This document shows, one piece after another, positions 29,147 to 36,801 of a stretch of 64,000 bases of DNA. The stretch covers positions 2,480,001 to 2,544,000 of the forward strand of contig CP099652.1 of NCBI GenBank assembly GCA_024123955.1. The letters run 5' to 3'. The notes beneath the pieces are model-generated. The model did no database searches. It was not told the origin of the DNA and saw nothing but the letters and a program-made list of their open reading frames with translations. The stretch comes from Oxalobacteraceae bacterium OTU3CINTB1. GTDB taxonomy: Bacteria; Pseudomonadota; Gammaproteobacteria; Burkholderiales; Burkholderiaceae_D. The position numbers and the translations under genes are program-made. The stretch's first letter is position 1. Every line of letters begins with the position of its first letter.

Positions 29147-29193
29147 TTGGCACGTTTTTAATAAAGGTGCCAAAATCGGACTGCTATTTTGGC
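29147..29193 (+). promoter_or_regulatory. Two mutually exclusive hairpins before the SYLF gene
   Basis: TTGGCAC (29147-29153) can pair with GTGCCAA (29167-29173). GCCAAAAT (29169-29176) can instead pair with ATTTTGGC (29186-29193). The two stems share the bases GCCAA and cannot form together. They lie 30-80 bases upstream of the SYLF start. A switching role is speculative. Confidence 0.35.
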
Positions 29194-29224
29194 AAGCTGG
29201 CTCACTATTCTTCAGGAGACTTCT

Positions 29225-29806
29225 ATGCAAAAACGTACATTTCTGATGCGCGCTACCGCCGCCGTCGCTTTCGCGGGGCTGGCCCTGGGCGGATGCACGA
29301 CCACCACCACCGATGCCAAGTCCGATCCGGCCGCCGTCAAGACCGAGATCGAGCGCGGCTCCTACGATACCCTGGAGCGGCTGTACAAGGAGGTCAAAGG
29401 TTCGCGCGAGCTGGTGCGCAAGGCCAATGGCGTGCTGGTGTTCCCCCGCGTGTTGGCGGCGGGGCTGGTGGTGGGCGGCGAATATGGGCGCGGCGTGCTG
29501 CGCGCGGGCGGGCAGACGGCCGACTACTACAGCATGACGTCGGTGTCGGTCGGTTTCCAGGCGGGCGCGCAGTCGAAGGCCGTGGTGATGCTGTTCATGA
29601 CCAGGGAAGCGCTGGATAAATTCCGCAATAGCAAAGGCTGGACGGCGGGTGTGGATGGTTCGGTGGCGCTGCTCAAGGTGGGCGCCAACGGCGAGATCGA
29701 CACCACCACCGCTACCGGCCCGGTGCAGGCGCTGGTGCTGACCAACGCGGGACTGATGGCCAACCTCAGCCTGGAAGGCACCAAGGTCACCAAGCTGGCG
29801 CTGTAA
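29225..29806 (+). CDS. SYLF/Ysc84-domain lipoprotein
   Basis: This 193-residue protein is a predicted lipoprotein with the lipobox LALGGC and lipidated Cys24, followed by a Thr-rich stretch. The rest is a SYLF (Ysc84) domain, a lipid-binding fold, recognisable from NGVLVFPRVLAAGLVVGGEYGRGVL and ASGYY-like YYSMTSVSVGFQAG. The start at 29225 follows AGGAGAC; the upstream in-frame codon at 29189 is less likely. It stands alone as a gene. Confidence 0.85.
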   Translation: MQKRTFLMRATAAVAFAGLALGGCTTTTTDAKSDPAAVKTEIERGSYDTLERLYKEVKGSRELVRKANGVLVFPRVLAAGLVVGGEYGRGVLRAGGQTADYYSMTSVSVGFQAGAQSKAVVMLFMTREALDKFRNSKGWTAGVDGSVALLKVGANGEIDTTTATGPVQALVLTNAGLMANLSLEGTKVTKLAL

Positions 29807-29934
29807 CGGGATTGTTTATAAATCCCACGCGGGGGATATGTGGGCCTTGCCCGCTAATCCACCCGCACGGAAAACGCTGGCTCTTCGCGTCCGTACCGGC
29901 TACGCTTGCGGTTTTCATGACTACGAGGAACACG

Positions 29935-30300
29935 ATGAGTCGTAACATCCTGGACGAAGCCCACATCCATCCCGCCATCCGCGCACCCATCAGCGACTAT
30001 CGCCGCGACCTCATCGCCGAAGTCCAGGCCGCCATTGCCGCCAACAGCGTCGTCGTGGTTGGCATGGGGCTCAATCCTTTCCCCCGCAAAGCCCGCCAGA
30101 TCCTCGACGCCAACGGCACCCCCTATAAATACCTCAGCTACGGCAACTACTTCTCCGAATGGCGCCCGCGCACCGCGTTGAAGATGTGGACCGGCTGGCC
30201 GACCTTCCCGATGATTTTCGTCAAGGGCGTGCTGATCGGCGGCGCCACCGATTTGCAACGGCTCATCAAGAGCGGCGAGTTCGCGACGATGGTGGCGTGA
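29935..30300 (+). CDS. Glutaredoxin-fold protein without any cysteine
   Basis: This 121-residue protein aligns by eye with monothiol glutaredoxins. It has the GTPYKYLSYGN strand, the WTGWPTFPMIFVKGVLIGG segment that matches the conserved WPTxPQ(V/L)(F/Y)VxGxxxGG region, and a DLQRLIKSGEF end. The CGFS active-site segment is replaced by MGLNPFPRKARQIL, and the whole protein contains no cysteine, so it cannot do thiol redox or bind a cluster in the usual way. The start at 29935 has the ACGAGGAA ribosome site. The stop overlaps the start of the DUF296 gene (TGATG). Confidence 0.75.
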   Translation: MSRNILDEAHIHPAIRAPISDYRRDLIAEVQAAIAANSVVVVGMGLNPFPRKARQILDANGTPYKYLSYGNYFSEWRPRTALKMWTGWPTFPMIFVKGVLIGGATDLQRLIKSGEFATMVA

Positions 30301-30689
30301 TGCTGACCTTGCCGCTACGTTTGCAGCCCGGCGACGACCTGCGCGGCGCGGTGGTCGCGGCCTTGCTGGCCAGCGGCCACCAGGCCGGCTTCGTGCTGCA
30401 AGGGATAGGCAGCCTGAGCGTGGCGCAACTGCGCTACGCCGGACAGCCGCAAGCGACGGCGCTGCACGGCGACCTGGAAATCCTGACCCTGGCCGGCTCG
30501 ATCGCGCCGGACGGCGCCCACCTGCACATGTCGGTATCCGACGCGCGCGGGCAGGTGTCCGGAGGGCATGTCGCCCCGGGTTGCGTGGTGCGCACCACGG
30601 CCGAATTGCTGCTGGCCTTGCTGCCGGAGCGGCGCTTCACGCGCGAACACGACCCGCTCACCGGTTACCCGGAACTGACAATCGACTAG
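30300..30689 (+). CDS. DUF296 / PPC-domain protein
   Basis: This 129-residue protein fits the PPC (DUF296, PD1-like) family. It shows LQPGDDLRGAVVAALLASGH at the N-terminus and the LHMSVSDARGQVSGGHV and GCVVRTTAELLLALLP region that carries the family histidines. Bacterial members form trimers and have unknown roles; plant AT-hook proteins use the same fold. It is translationally coupled to the cysteine-free glutaredoxin-like gene, and its last four bases overlap the convergent emfourin gene. Confidence 0.82.
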   Translation: MLTLPLRLQPGDDLRGAVVAALLASGHQAGFVLQGIGSLSVAQLRYAGQPQATALHGDLEILTLAGSIAPDGAHLHMSVSDARGQVSGGHVAPGCVVRTTAELLLALLPERRFTREHDPLTGYPELTID

Positions 30690-30991
30690 TCGGGATCGAC
30701 CTCGTCGTTGATCTTCTCGGTCAACGCCCGCAATTGTTCCGGCACCGCATCCAAGTGGTAGCGCACGGTGTGGGCCTGCCGGCCCTCGTCGACCTCCAGG
30801 TCGTACTGGAAATCCCAGGACTTCGGCTCGCTCTTGACCAGCTTTTCCGGCAACGCGAAAAAGTCGCAGGCCTGCACCAGCTGCTGCATTTGCTCGGCCT
30901 GCTCATTCGGCAGCTGCGCCAGATCGATGGTGCGCGTTTGCGCCCCGGCCGGTCCGGCGAAGCCGCCTGTACATCGCAAAGTCATCCGCAT
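30686..30991 (-). CDS. Emfourin-type protease inhibitor
   Basis: This 101-residue protein resembles emfourin, the inhibitor encoded next to protealysin in Serratia. It has the N-terminal MRMTLRCTGGFAG motif, then IDLAQLPNEQAEQMQQLV and DFFALPEKLV, and the central FQYDLEVDEG. No signal peptide is seen, so it probably acts inside the cell. It starts 11 bp after the stop of the M4 protease gene and is in the same operon. The start at 30991 was chosen over 31027 because the homologous N-terminus begins there. Confidence 0.87.
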   Translation of the reverse strand: MRMTLRCTGGFAGPAGAQTRTIDLAQLPNEQAEQMQQLVQACDFFALPEKLVKSEPKSWDFQYDLEVDEGRQAHTVRYHLDAVPEQLRALTEKINDEVDPD

Positions 30992-31002
30992 CGTGCTTCC
31001 TT

Positions 31003-32034
31003 TCAAATCACACCGACCAGCTTCCATGCTGCCCGCACGGCGTGTTGTTCCTTCGAATCGGCCCCATACAGCAGCTCGGCGGACTGCATCGTCGCCTTGG
31101 CCATGTCCGCAAAGCTCGCGTTGGACGTCAGCAAGGACAGCGACTTGTACCAGATCGGCCCGGCCTTGTCCCAGGAGTTGCCCTTGAGCGCGATGCAGGC
31201 CGCGTAGAAGGCATGGTTGGGAATGCCCGAGTTGGTATGGACGTCGCCGTCCTCGATATAACCGGCCATCGTTTTAGGTTGGTCATCGCCGGACCAGGTA
31301 AGTTCCTTGTTGCCCGGATCGGCCATCGAACGCAGGGCCTTGCCGACGGTCGGTCCCATGATGCCGGCGCCGATCAGCCAGTCGGCCTGGTCGCTGCTCT
31401 GCTTGAGTTTCCATTGCTTGACCATGCTGCCGAACACGTCGGAGATGGATTCGTTGAGCGCGCCGCTCTGGTCCTCGTAGACCAGGCCGCCGGGCACGGC
31501 GTTCTGCGTCAGGCCGTGGGTCAGCTCGTGGGCGATCACGTCGATGGCGCCGGTAAAGCCCATGAACAGTTTGCCGTCGCCGTCACCGTAGACCATTTGC
31601 TGGCCGTTCCAGAAAGCGTTGTTGAAATTCTTTTGATAGTGGACGGTCGAATCGAGCCGCACGCCCTTGTCGTCGATGGAATTGCGCTTCAACACCTCGA
31701 ACAAGAAATCGTAGGTGGCGCCGGCGCCGTCGTAGGCCTGGTTGACGGTCGCGTCGCTGCTGGCCTTGGCCCCTTCGCCGCGCACCAGCTTGCCGGGCAG
31801 GGCGCTCTTGTTCTTGCCGTCGTAGACGGTGCGGCGTTTTTCGCCGGTGGTGGTGATGCCGAAGGCGGCGGTCGTCGGCGTCGCGACCGAGCGCTGGCCG
31901 CGCAAATGCGCCGACAGCTCGGCCTGGTCCAGGAGCAGGCAGCGCTCGTGTTCATCGGTCGTCTCGTCGGCCAGCAGGCGCAGCATTTTCGATGAAATGA
32001 TGAAGCAAGTACAGCGATACGGGTGGTGCGCCAT
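31003..32034 (-). CDS. Protealysin-like M4 metallopeptidase
   Basis: This 343-residue zinc protease has the thermolysin signature HELTHG (His169, Glu170, His173), the third ligand Glu195 in NESISDVFG and the C-terminal catalytic His region NSGIPNHAFY. There is no signal peptide. The N-terminus (MAHHPYRCTCFIIS) has the short propeptide seen in protealysins rather than the long one of thermolysin. The start at 32034 has a good AGAGGAG ribosome site. It is followed by the emfourin-type inhibitor, the known pairing for this group. Confidence 0.9.
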   Translation of the reverse strand: MAHHPYRCTCFIISSKMLRLLADETTDEHERCLLLDQAELSAHLRGQRSVATPTTAAFGITTTGEKRRTVYDGKNKSALPGKLVRGEGAKASSDATVNQAYDGAGATYDFLFEVLKRNSIDDKGVRLDSTVHYQKNFNNAFWNGQQMVYGDGDGKLFMGFTGAIDVIAHELTHGLTQNAVPGGLVYEDQSGALNESISDVFGSMVKQWKLKQSSDQADWLIGAGIMGPTVGKALRSMADPGNKELTWSGDDQPKTMAGYIEDGDVHTNSGIPNHAFYAACIALKGNSWDKAGPIWYKSLSLLTSNASFADMAKATMQSAELLYGADSKEQHAVRAAWKLVGVI

Positions 32035-32123
32035 GGGCAATCTCCTCTGTGAGCGATAAACGACTTTATACACGGAATCCAAATTGTCCGATGTCACCTA
32101 TTGCAACGGAGAAGGCACTGACG

Positions 32124-32333
32124 TCAGCGCCGCAGCGGATCGAGCAGGGCGCGCAAATCGTTATGGTCGAGCTCGTACATCAACGCGATCAGCGTCCCCA
32201 GTTCGCCGGACGGAAAGCCCTCGCGCGCGAACCAGCCGAGGTAATGGCCGGGCAGGTCGGCGATCTTGCGCCCCTTATATTTACCGTAAGGCATTTCACG
32301 CGTCAGCAACAGCGCGAGTTTTTCTGAATTCAT
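32124..32333 (-). CDS. DUF3820 family small protein
   Basis: This 69-residue protein shows the DUF3820 pattern MPYGKYKGRKIADLPGHYLGWF and then FPSGELGTLIALMYE. The family is of unknown function, with a predicted small nuclease-like or nucleic-acid-binding fold. The start at 32333 was used because upstream in-frame residues lie in the dispersed repeat at 32380. It lies upstream of the protealysin gene on the same strand. Confidence 0.78.
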   Translation of the reverse strand: MNSEKLALLLTREMPYGKYKGRKIADLPGHYLGWFAREGFPSGELGTLIALMYELDHNDLRALLDPLRR

Positions 32334-32379
32334 TTCGGAAAGGATGGAGGAAGTCGGCAGCCCGCCATGATAAATCACT

Positions 32380-32407
32380 CCGGGGTCAGGTCCACCATTT
32401 CTACACG
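32380..32407 (+). repeat. Single copy of a 28-bp dispersed repeat arm
   Basis: The sequence CCGGGGTCAGGTCC followed by TTCTACACG matches, with three differences, an arm of the larger inverted repeat at 33429-33517. The shared bases continue into CTACACGAGCTC, which matches the inner side of the right arm of that element. It appears here as a lone arm upstream of the MFS pseudogene. Confidence 0.75.
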
Positions 32408-32527
32408 AGCTCAAGCTATACCGACTTATATTTGCGCCACAAGCAAATATCTTCTACCCTTTCGTGTCTTTTTCTCAGCCGCGAAACCCCGGATACTGCA
32501 TGACATTAACTTTTAAGGAGTGAAGTC

Positions 32528-33413
32528 ATGCCACTTGCCTTGCTGGCGCTGACCATCAGCGCGTTCGCCATCGGCACCACCGAATTTGTCATCGTCGGCC
32601 TGTTGCCGACCATCGCCACCGATCTGGGCGTGAACCTGCCGTCGGCCGGCCTGCTGGTCAGCCTGTACGCGCTGGGCGTCGCCGTCGGCGCGCCGGTGCT
32701 GACCGCGCTCACCGGCAAGCTGCCGCGCAAGACGCTGCTGGTCTCGCTGATGGTGCTGTTCACGGCCGGCAATCTGCTGGCCTGGAAAGCGCCCAGCTAC
32801 GAATCGCTGGTGATCGCCCGCATCCTGACCGGCCTGGCGCACGGCGTATTCTTCTCGATCGGCTCGACCATCGCCACCTCGCTGGTGCCGAAGGAAAAGG
32901 CCGCCAGCGCGATCGCCATCATGTTCACCGGCCTCACGGTGGCGTTGGTGACCGGCGTGCCGCTCGGCACCTTCATCGGCCAGCATTTCGGCTGGCGCGA
33001 AACCTTCCTGGCGGTCTCGGCGCTGGGTGTGGTCGCGTTCATCGGCAGCCTGCTGTTCGTGCCGTCGACGATCCAGCACAGCAAGCCTGCCTCGCTGCTG
33101 CAGCAGGTCAAGGTGCTCGGCGAGCCGCGCCTGCTGCTGGTGTACGCGATGACTGCCGTCGGCTACGGCGGCACCTTTATCGCCTTCACCTATCTGGCGC
33201 CGATTCTGCAAGAGATCTCCGGCTTCAGCGCCGGCGCGGTGGGGCTGGTGATGCTGGTGTACGGCGTCTCGGTCGCGGTGGGCAACATCTGGGGCGGCAA
33301 GCTGGGTGCTGGGCGCCTTCGGCCTGACCGTGCTCAGCGGCCGCCTCGACCGGCTCAATCCGCACCAACAAGCGGCGGGCGAAGCCAAGCGCGCCCGCGT
33401 CGCCGCCCACTAA
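32528..33413 (+). pseudogene. MFS transporter with internal frame-breaking deletion
   Basis: The first ~258 residues read as an intact AraJ/YdhP-like MFS transporter (FAIGTTEFVIVGLLPTIATD, then GLAHGVFFSIGSTIATSLVP) up to GNIWGGKL. At about 33301-33305 the frame shifts. The next bases encode, in another frame, the normal C-terminal end of this family (VLGAFGLTVLSGRLDRLNP to VAAH and a stop at 33411-33413). About 100 codons with helices of the second half are missing. The bases GCTGG at the join could be microhomology. If read straight through, the protein would end in an unrelated Arg/Pro-rich tail. Confidence 0.85.
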
Positions 33414-33428
33414 TACTCCATGGATACT

Positions 33429-33517
33429 CCGGGGTCAGGTCCGCCAATTCTACACGTGCTGGTCCGTATGAGCGCTATTACGCAGAGCTCGTGTAGCAAT
33501 GGCGGACCTGACCCCGG
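33429..33517. repeat. 89-bp dispersed inverted repeat element
   Basis: The arms of 28 bp (33429-33456 and 33490-33517) match in 26 positions; each begins CCGGGGTCAGGTCCGCCA and runs to CTACACG. The inner 33 bases are not symmetric. One related arm lies at 32380-32407, so the pseudogene is bounded by members of the same family. The structure is like a REPIN-type element. No associated REP transposase gene (RAYT) was seen in this window. Confidence 0.82.
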
Positions 33518-33566
33518 ATCTGTTTTACAATGTTTTTTTCATTGACGGCAGACCCGCCCATATTTC

Positions 33567-35201
33567 ATGGCTCATCTTCATCCTACCGGCTGGCAAGAGA
33601 TGGCCGTCACCGGCACCGCCGCCCGCGAGATCGAGACGCTGACCTATCTCGACGCCACACTCGCCAGCGCTCCCTATCGCATCTATCACGGCGTCCACTG
33701 GACCAATGTCGAGAACGGTTTCTCGGCGTACGGCGAGATCGACTTCATCATCGTCGCCCCCAACGGGCGCATGCTGCTGATCGAGCAGAAGTCCGGTTTC
33801 CTCAACGAGACGCAGGAGGGCCTGGTCCGCAACTATGAAGGCAAGCCGCGCAAGGTGGCCAACCACATCATGCGTTCGATCAAGGGCTTGACCGAGCGCT
33901 TCGGCGGCGAGGTCTCCATCGATTACCTGCTGTACTGCCCCGACTACACCGTACGCAACGCGAATCTGGCGGGCATCGATCCGCGTCACATCATCGACGC
34001 CACCAGCAAGGACCGCCTGGCGCAAGTGGTGCGCGACATCCTGCCCATCACCGATCCCAAGCCCGGCGAACAATTCGACAAGGTCACGCGCTTCCTCGGC
34101 AACATGCTGAGCCTGCGGCCCGATCCCAGTTCGATGATTGGCAACGCCGCGCAAATGGTCGCGCGGCTGTCCGGCGGCCTGGCGACCTGGGCGCGGCGGC
34201 TGGAATTTACGCCGTTCCGCCTGCACGTGGTGGGCACCGCCGGCAGCGGCAAGACCCAGCTGGCGCTGGCCGAATATTCCGCCGCCATCGATGCCGGCCT
34301 GTCGCCGCTGTACGTCTGCTACAACCGGCCGCTGGCCGACCATATCGAACGCCTGGTGCCGCCCGGCGGCAAGGTCGCCAGTTTCCACATGCTCAGCGAC
34401 GCCTTCATGCGTGCCCAGGACCAGGTGCCCGAGTACGGCGCCCCCGGCGTGTGGGAAGAGATCGAGGCGAAGATGACGGCCTCGCCACTGCCCGGGGAGT
34501 GGCGCTACGACGTGGTGATCGTCGACGAGGGCCAGGATTTTTCGCCGGCCTGGCGCGATATCCTGCTGCGCATGCTCAAGGACGACGGCCGGGCGATCTG
34601 GCTCGAGGACCCCAACCAGAACCTGTACGGCCGCGCGATGGTGCCGCTGCCGGGCTGGGTCACGCTGCATTCGAACACCAATTACCGCAGCCCGCGCCAG
34701 ATCGTCGATATGCTGGCCTCGATCGGCGCGACCACCTCGCCGGTGGAGGCGGGCAGTCCGTTCAAGGGCGCCGATATCGAGGAGTTGATGTATCCGGAAG
34801 GCGATACCGAGGCGATGCTGGCGCAAACCCGCAAGGCCGTCACCTTGTGCCTGGGCGCCGGCTTCGCGCGCCAGGATATCGCCATCGCCTCGTTCCGCGG
34901 GCGCGAAAAGTCGGCCATCCTCAACCTGGACAAACTGAGCGATGCCCACACCTTGAAGTCGTTCACCGGCGTGTATGACTTGTTCGGCAACCCCGAGTAC
35001 CGCGAAGGGGGCTTGCTGGCTGAGTCGGTCTACCGCTTCAAGGGCCAGTCGGCCCCGGCGGTGATCTTCACCGAGATCGACTTCGCCGAGATCGACGACC
35101 GGGTGCTGCGCAAGCTGTTCGTCGGCATGACGCGCGCCAGGCTGAAGCTGGTGCTGGTGCTCAGCGAGCGCGCCGAGCAGCAGTTGCTCGACCGGATGTG
35201 A
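33567..35201 (+). CDS. NERD nuclease-UvrD-like helicase
   Basis: This 544-residue protein begins with a NERD domain, whose PD-(D/E)xK nuclease core is visible as GEIDF (Asp59) and LLIEQKSG (Glu73, Lys75). From about residue 215 it is a superfamily 1 helicase/ATPase: Walker A GTAGSGKT (223-230), Walker B VDEGQDF (319-325), an NYRSPRQIV motif, and a C-terminal YRFKGQSAPAVIFTE and VGMTRARLKL. The combination suggests DNA processing or nucleic-acid defence. It lies next to the repeat elements and stands alone. The start at 33567 is the first ATG; no strong ribosome site is visible. Confidence 0.85.
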   Translation: MAHLHPTGWQEMAVTGTAAREIETLTYLDATLASAPYRIYHGVHWTNVENGFSAYGEIDFIIVAPNGRMLLIEQKSGFLNETQEGLVRNYEGKPRKVANHIMRSIKGLTERFGGEVSIDYLLYCPDYTVRNANLAGIDPRHIIDATSKDRLAQVVRDILPITDPKPGEQFDKVTRFLGNMLSLRPDPSSMIGNAAQMVARLSGGLATWARRLEFTPFRLHVVGTAGSGKTQLALAEYSAAIDAGLSPLYVCYNRPLADHIERLVPPGGKVASFHMLSDAFMRAQDQVPEYGAPGVWEEIEAKMTASPLPGEWRYDVVIVDEGQDFSPAWRDILLRMLKDDGRAIWLEDPNQNLYGRAMVPLPGWVTLHSNTNYRSPRQIVDMLASIGATTSPVEAGSPFKGADIEELMYPEGDTEAMLAQTRKAVTLCLGAGFARQDIAIASFRGREKSAILNLDKLSDAHTLKSFTGVYDLFGNPEYREGGLLAESVYRFKGQSAPAVIFTEIDFAEIDDRVLRKLFVGMTRARLKLVLVLSERAEQQLLDRM

Positions 35202-35214
35202 CCCGCCCCCGCGC

Positions 35215-35769
35215 TCAGGCGGAGCGCGGCCGCGCCGGATTGCCCATCACCGTCACGCCCGGCGCCACGTCGCGCGTGACCACGCTGCCGGCGCCGATCA
35301 GCGCGTCGTCGCCGATGGTCACACCAGGCATGATCAGCGCGCCCGCGCCTATCCACACATTGCGGCCGATGCGGATCGGACGCCCGAACTCCAGCCCTTG
35401 CGCCCGCAGCGCCGGCTCGCGCGGGTGGTCGGCGGTGAGGATTTGCACGCCAGGGCCGATTTGCGTCATGTCGCCGATCTCGACTTGCACCACGTCCAGG
35501 ATCACGCAGTTGAAGTTTAAAAACACGCCGTTGCCGACCTTGATGTTGTAGCCATAGTCGACGTGGAACGGCGGGCGGATCACCACGCCTTCGCCGAGGC
35601 CGCCGAGGCGCTCGACCAGCAAGTCACGGTGCTGCGCGGGTGTCAAGCCAACGCTGCGGTTGTAGCGTTCCATCCAGTCGCGCGCGGCCGCTTGGTCGGC
35701 CTGAATCTCGGCGTCGGTGGCGTTATAGAAGTCGCCGGCCAGCATTTTCTGTTTTTGCGTTTGTTCCAA
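35215..35769 (-). CDS. maa: Maltose O-acetyltransferase-like hexapeptide transferase
   Basis: This 184-residue protein has left-handed beta-helix hexapeptide repeats typical of the maltose/galactoside acetyltransferase family. The N-terminal KMLAGDFYNATDAEI segment and the later repeats (VWIGAGALIMPGVTIG, IGAGSVVTRDVAPG) fit the family, with the acetyl-CoA side at the C-terminus. The start is inferred to be TTG at 35769 because AAAGGAT lies eight bases upstream and the length becomes normal for the family; an in-frame extension to 35865 lacks this. It is divergent from a DeoR regulator. Confidence 0.87.
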   Translation of the reverse strand: MEQTQKQKMLAGDFYNATDAEIQADQAAARDWMERYNRSVGLTPAQHRDLLVERLGGLGEGVVIRPPFHVDYGYNIKVGNGVFLNFNCVILDVVQVEIGDMTQIGPGVQILTADHPREPALRAQGLEFGRPIRIGRNVWIGAGALIMPGVTIGDDALIGAGSVVTRDVAPGVTVMGNPARPRSA

Positions 35770-35788
35770 TTTCGTATCCTTTATGCAT

Positions 35789-35920
35789 AAACGTGCATGA
35801 ACGTGCACTAACGTGGATGCGAAGATACGCCAATCTCCTCGCCAATGCAACGGTTTTACGCACATTCGGCGCGTTGAAAGGCGACGATTGTCGATTGTTT
35901 ATGCACGTTTGTGCGTGTTA
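35789..35920. promoter_or_regulatory. 10-bp phased direct repeats between maa and deoR-type gene
   Basis: Near maa, AACGTGCATG, AACGTGCACT and AACGTGGATG follow each other every 10 bp (35789-35818). Near the regulator, on the other strand, AACACGCACA and AACGTGCATA occupy 35920-35901 with the same 10-bp spacing. Such phased direct repeats suit DeoR-family oligomers. Binding by the neighbouring regulator to both genes is inferred. Confidence 0.6.
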
Positions 35921-35929
35921 TCATGACGC

Positions 35930-36712
35930 ATGAACCCAATTCTCCCTCTCGAACGGCGCGCCGCCATCGCTCAGCGGCTGGCCGACGGCCAAACGGTTTC
36001 CGCCGCCTTGCTGGCGGCCGAATTCGCCGTCTCCGAAGATGCCGTGCGGCGTGATCTGCGCGCGCTGGCGGCGGAGGGACTGTGCCAGCGCATCTATGGC
36101 GGCGCCATGCCGACCTCGGCGGCGGCACAGCCGATCGCGGTCAGAAAACAGACCGCGCAGCGTCAGAAGGCGGCGCTGGCGCGCGCGGCGGCGGCCACGG
36201 TCGAGCCCGGACAGCTGATTTTTCTCGACTGCGGCAGCACCAACCTGCTCATCGTCGAGTTTCTGAGGGACGGCCTGGACTTGACGGTGGCCACCAATTC
36301 CATCGACATCGCCGCCGCCGTGCTCAAGCGCGCCGATCTGCGGCTGATCCTGGTCGGCGGCGTGGTTACGCCGGCGCTGGGCGGCAGCGTCGACGCCGGT
36401 GCCATCGCCGCGGTATCGGGCATGAATATCGACCGCCTGTTCCTCGGCGCGTGCGCGATCGCCGCGTCCACCGGCGTCAGCGCCTTCGACCCGGCCGACG
36501 CCCAGTTCAAGCGGGCGCTGGTCGCCGCCAGCGCCAGGATCACGGTGCTGGCCACCAACGAAAAGCTCGGCGCCAGCGCGCCATTCCGCGTGGCGCACAT
36601 CAACGGCATCAGCGGCTTCATCCTCGAGCATGATGTGCCCGACGCGGCGCTCCAGCCGCTGCTGGAAGCGGACGCCGTGGTGTCCAGAGCGGGACCATGG
36701 GAAGCGGCGTGA
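35930..36712 (+). CDS. DeoR family transcriptional regulator
   Basis: This 260-residue protein has an N-terminal DeoR helix-turn-helix (VSAALLAAEFAVSEDAVRRD and the typical GLCQRIYGGAM) and a C-terminal ISOCOT-like sugar-phosphate-binding domain with FLDCGSTNLLIVEFL and ATNSIDIAAAVL. The ligand is probably a sugar phosphate. It is divergent from the acetyltransferase gene and is followed 89 bp later by a sodium symporter on the same strand, so it could control both. The repeated AACGTGCA sites support autoregulation. Confidence 0.88.
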   Translation: MNPILPLERRAAIAQRLADGQTVSAALLAAEFAVSEDAVRRDLRALAAEGLCQRIYGGAMPTSAAAQPIAVRKQTAQRQKAALARAAAATVEPGQLIFLDCGSTNLLIVEFLRDGLDLTVATNSIDIAAAVLKRADLRLILVGGVVTPALGGSVDAGAIAAVSGMNIDRLFLGACAIAASTGVSAFDPADAQFKRALVAASARITVLATNEKLGASAPFRVAHINGISGFILEHDVPDAALQPLLEADAVVSRAGPWEAA

Positions 36713-36801
36713 TTCGCCAGCAGGCGTAAGGTCCCGCACGGGGAAGTGGGCCGGGGTGTATATTGGCGGCGATTTGAATTACTTGCCGCTGGATAATCCT
36801 T

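Noticed and set aside
29807..29934. GGGATT/AATCCC hairpin after the SYLF gene as a terminator
   Set aside because: The stem is only six bases (29808-29813 with 29821-29826) and has no U-run, so the evidence is too weak.
29812..29934. Longer start for the glutaredoxin-like gene at 29812
   Set aside because: The extra residues include intergenic hairpin sequence and no ribosome site. The ATG at 29935 has ACGAGGAA upstream and gives the family-like start.
33306..33496. Novel C-terminal tail of the MFS protein ending at 33496
   Set aside because: The tail is an out-of-frame reading of the normal family C-terminus and of the dispersed repeat, so the gene is treated as a pseudogene.
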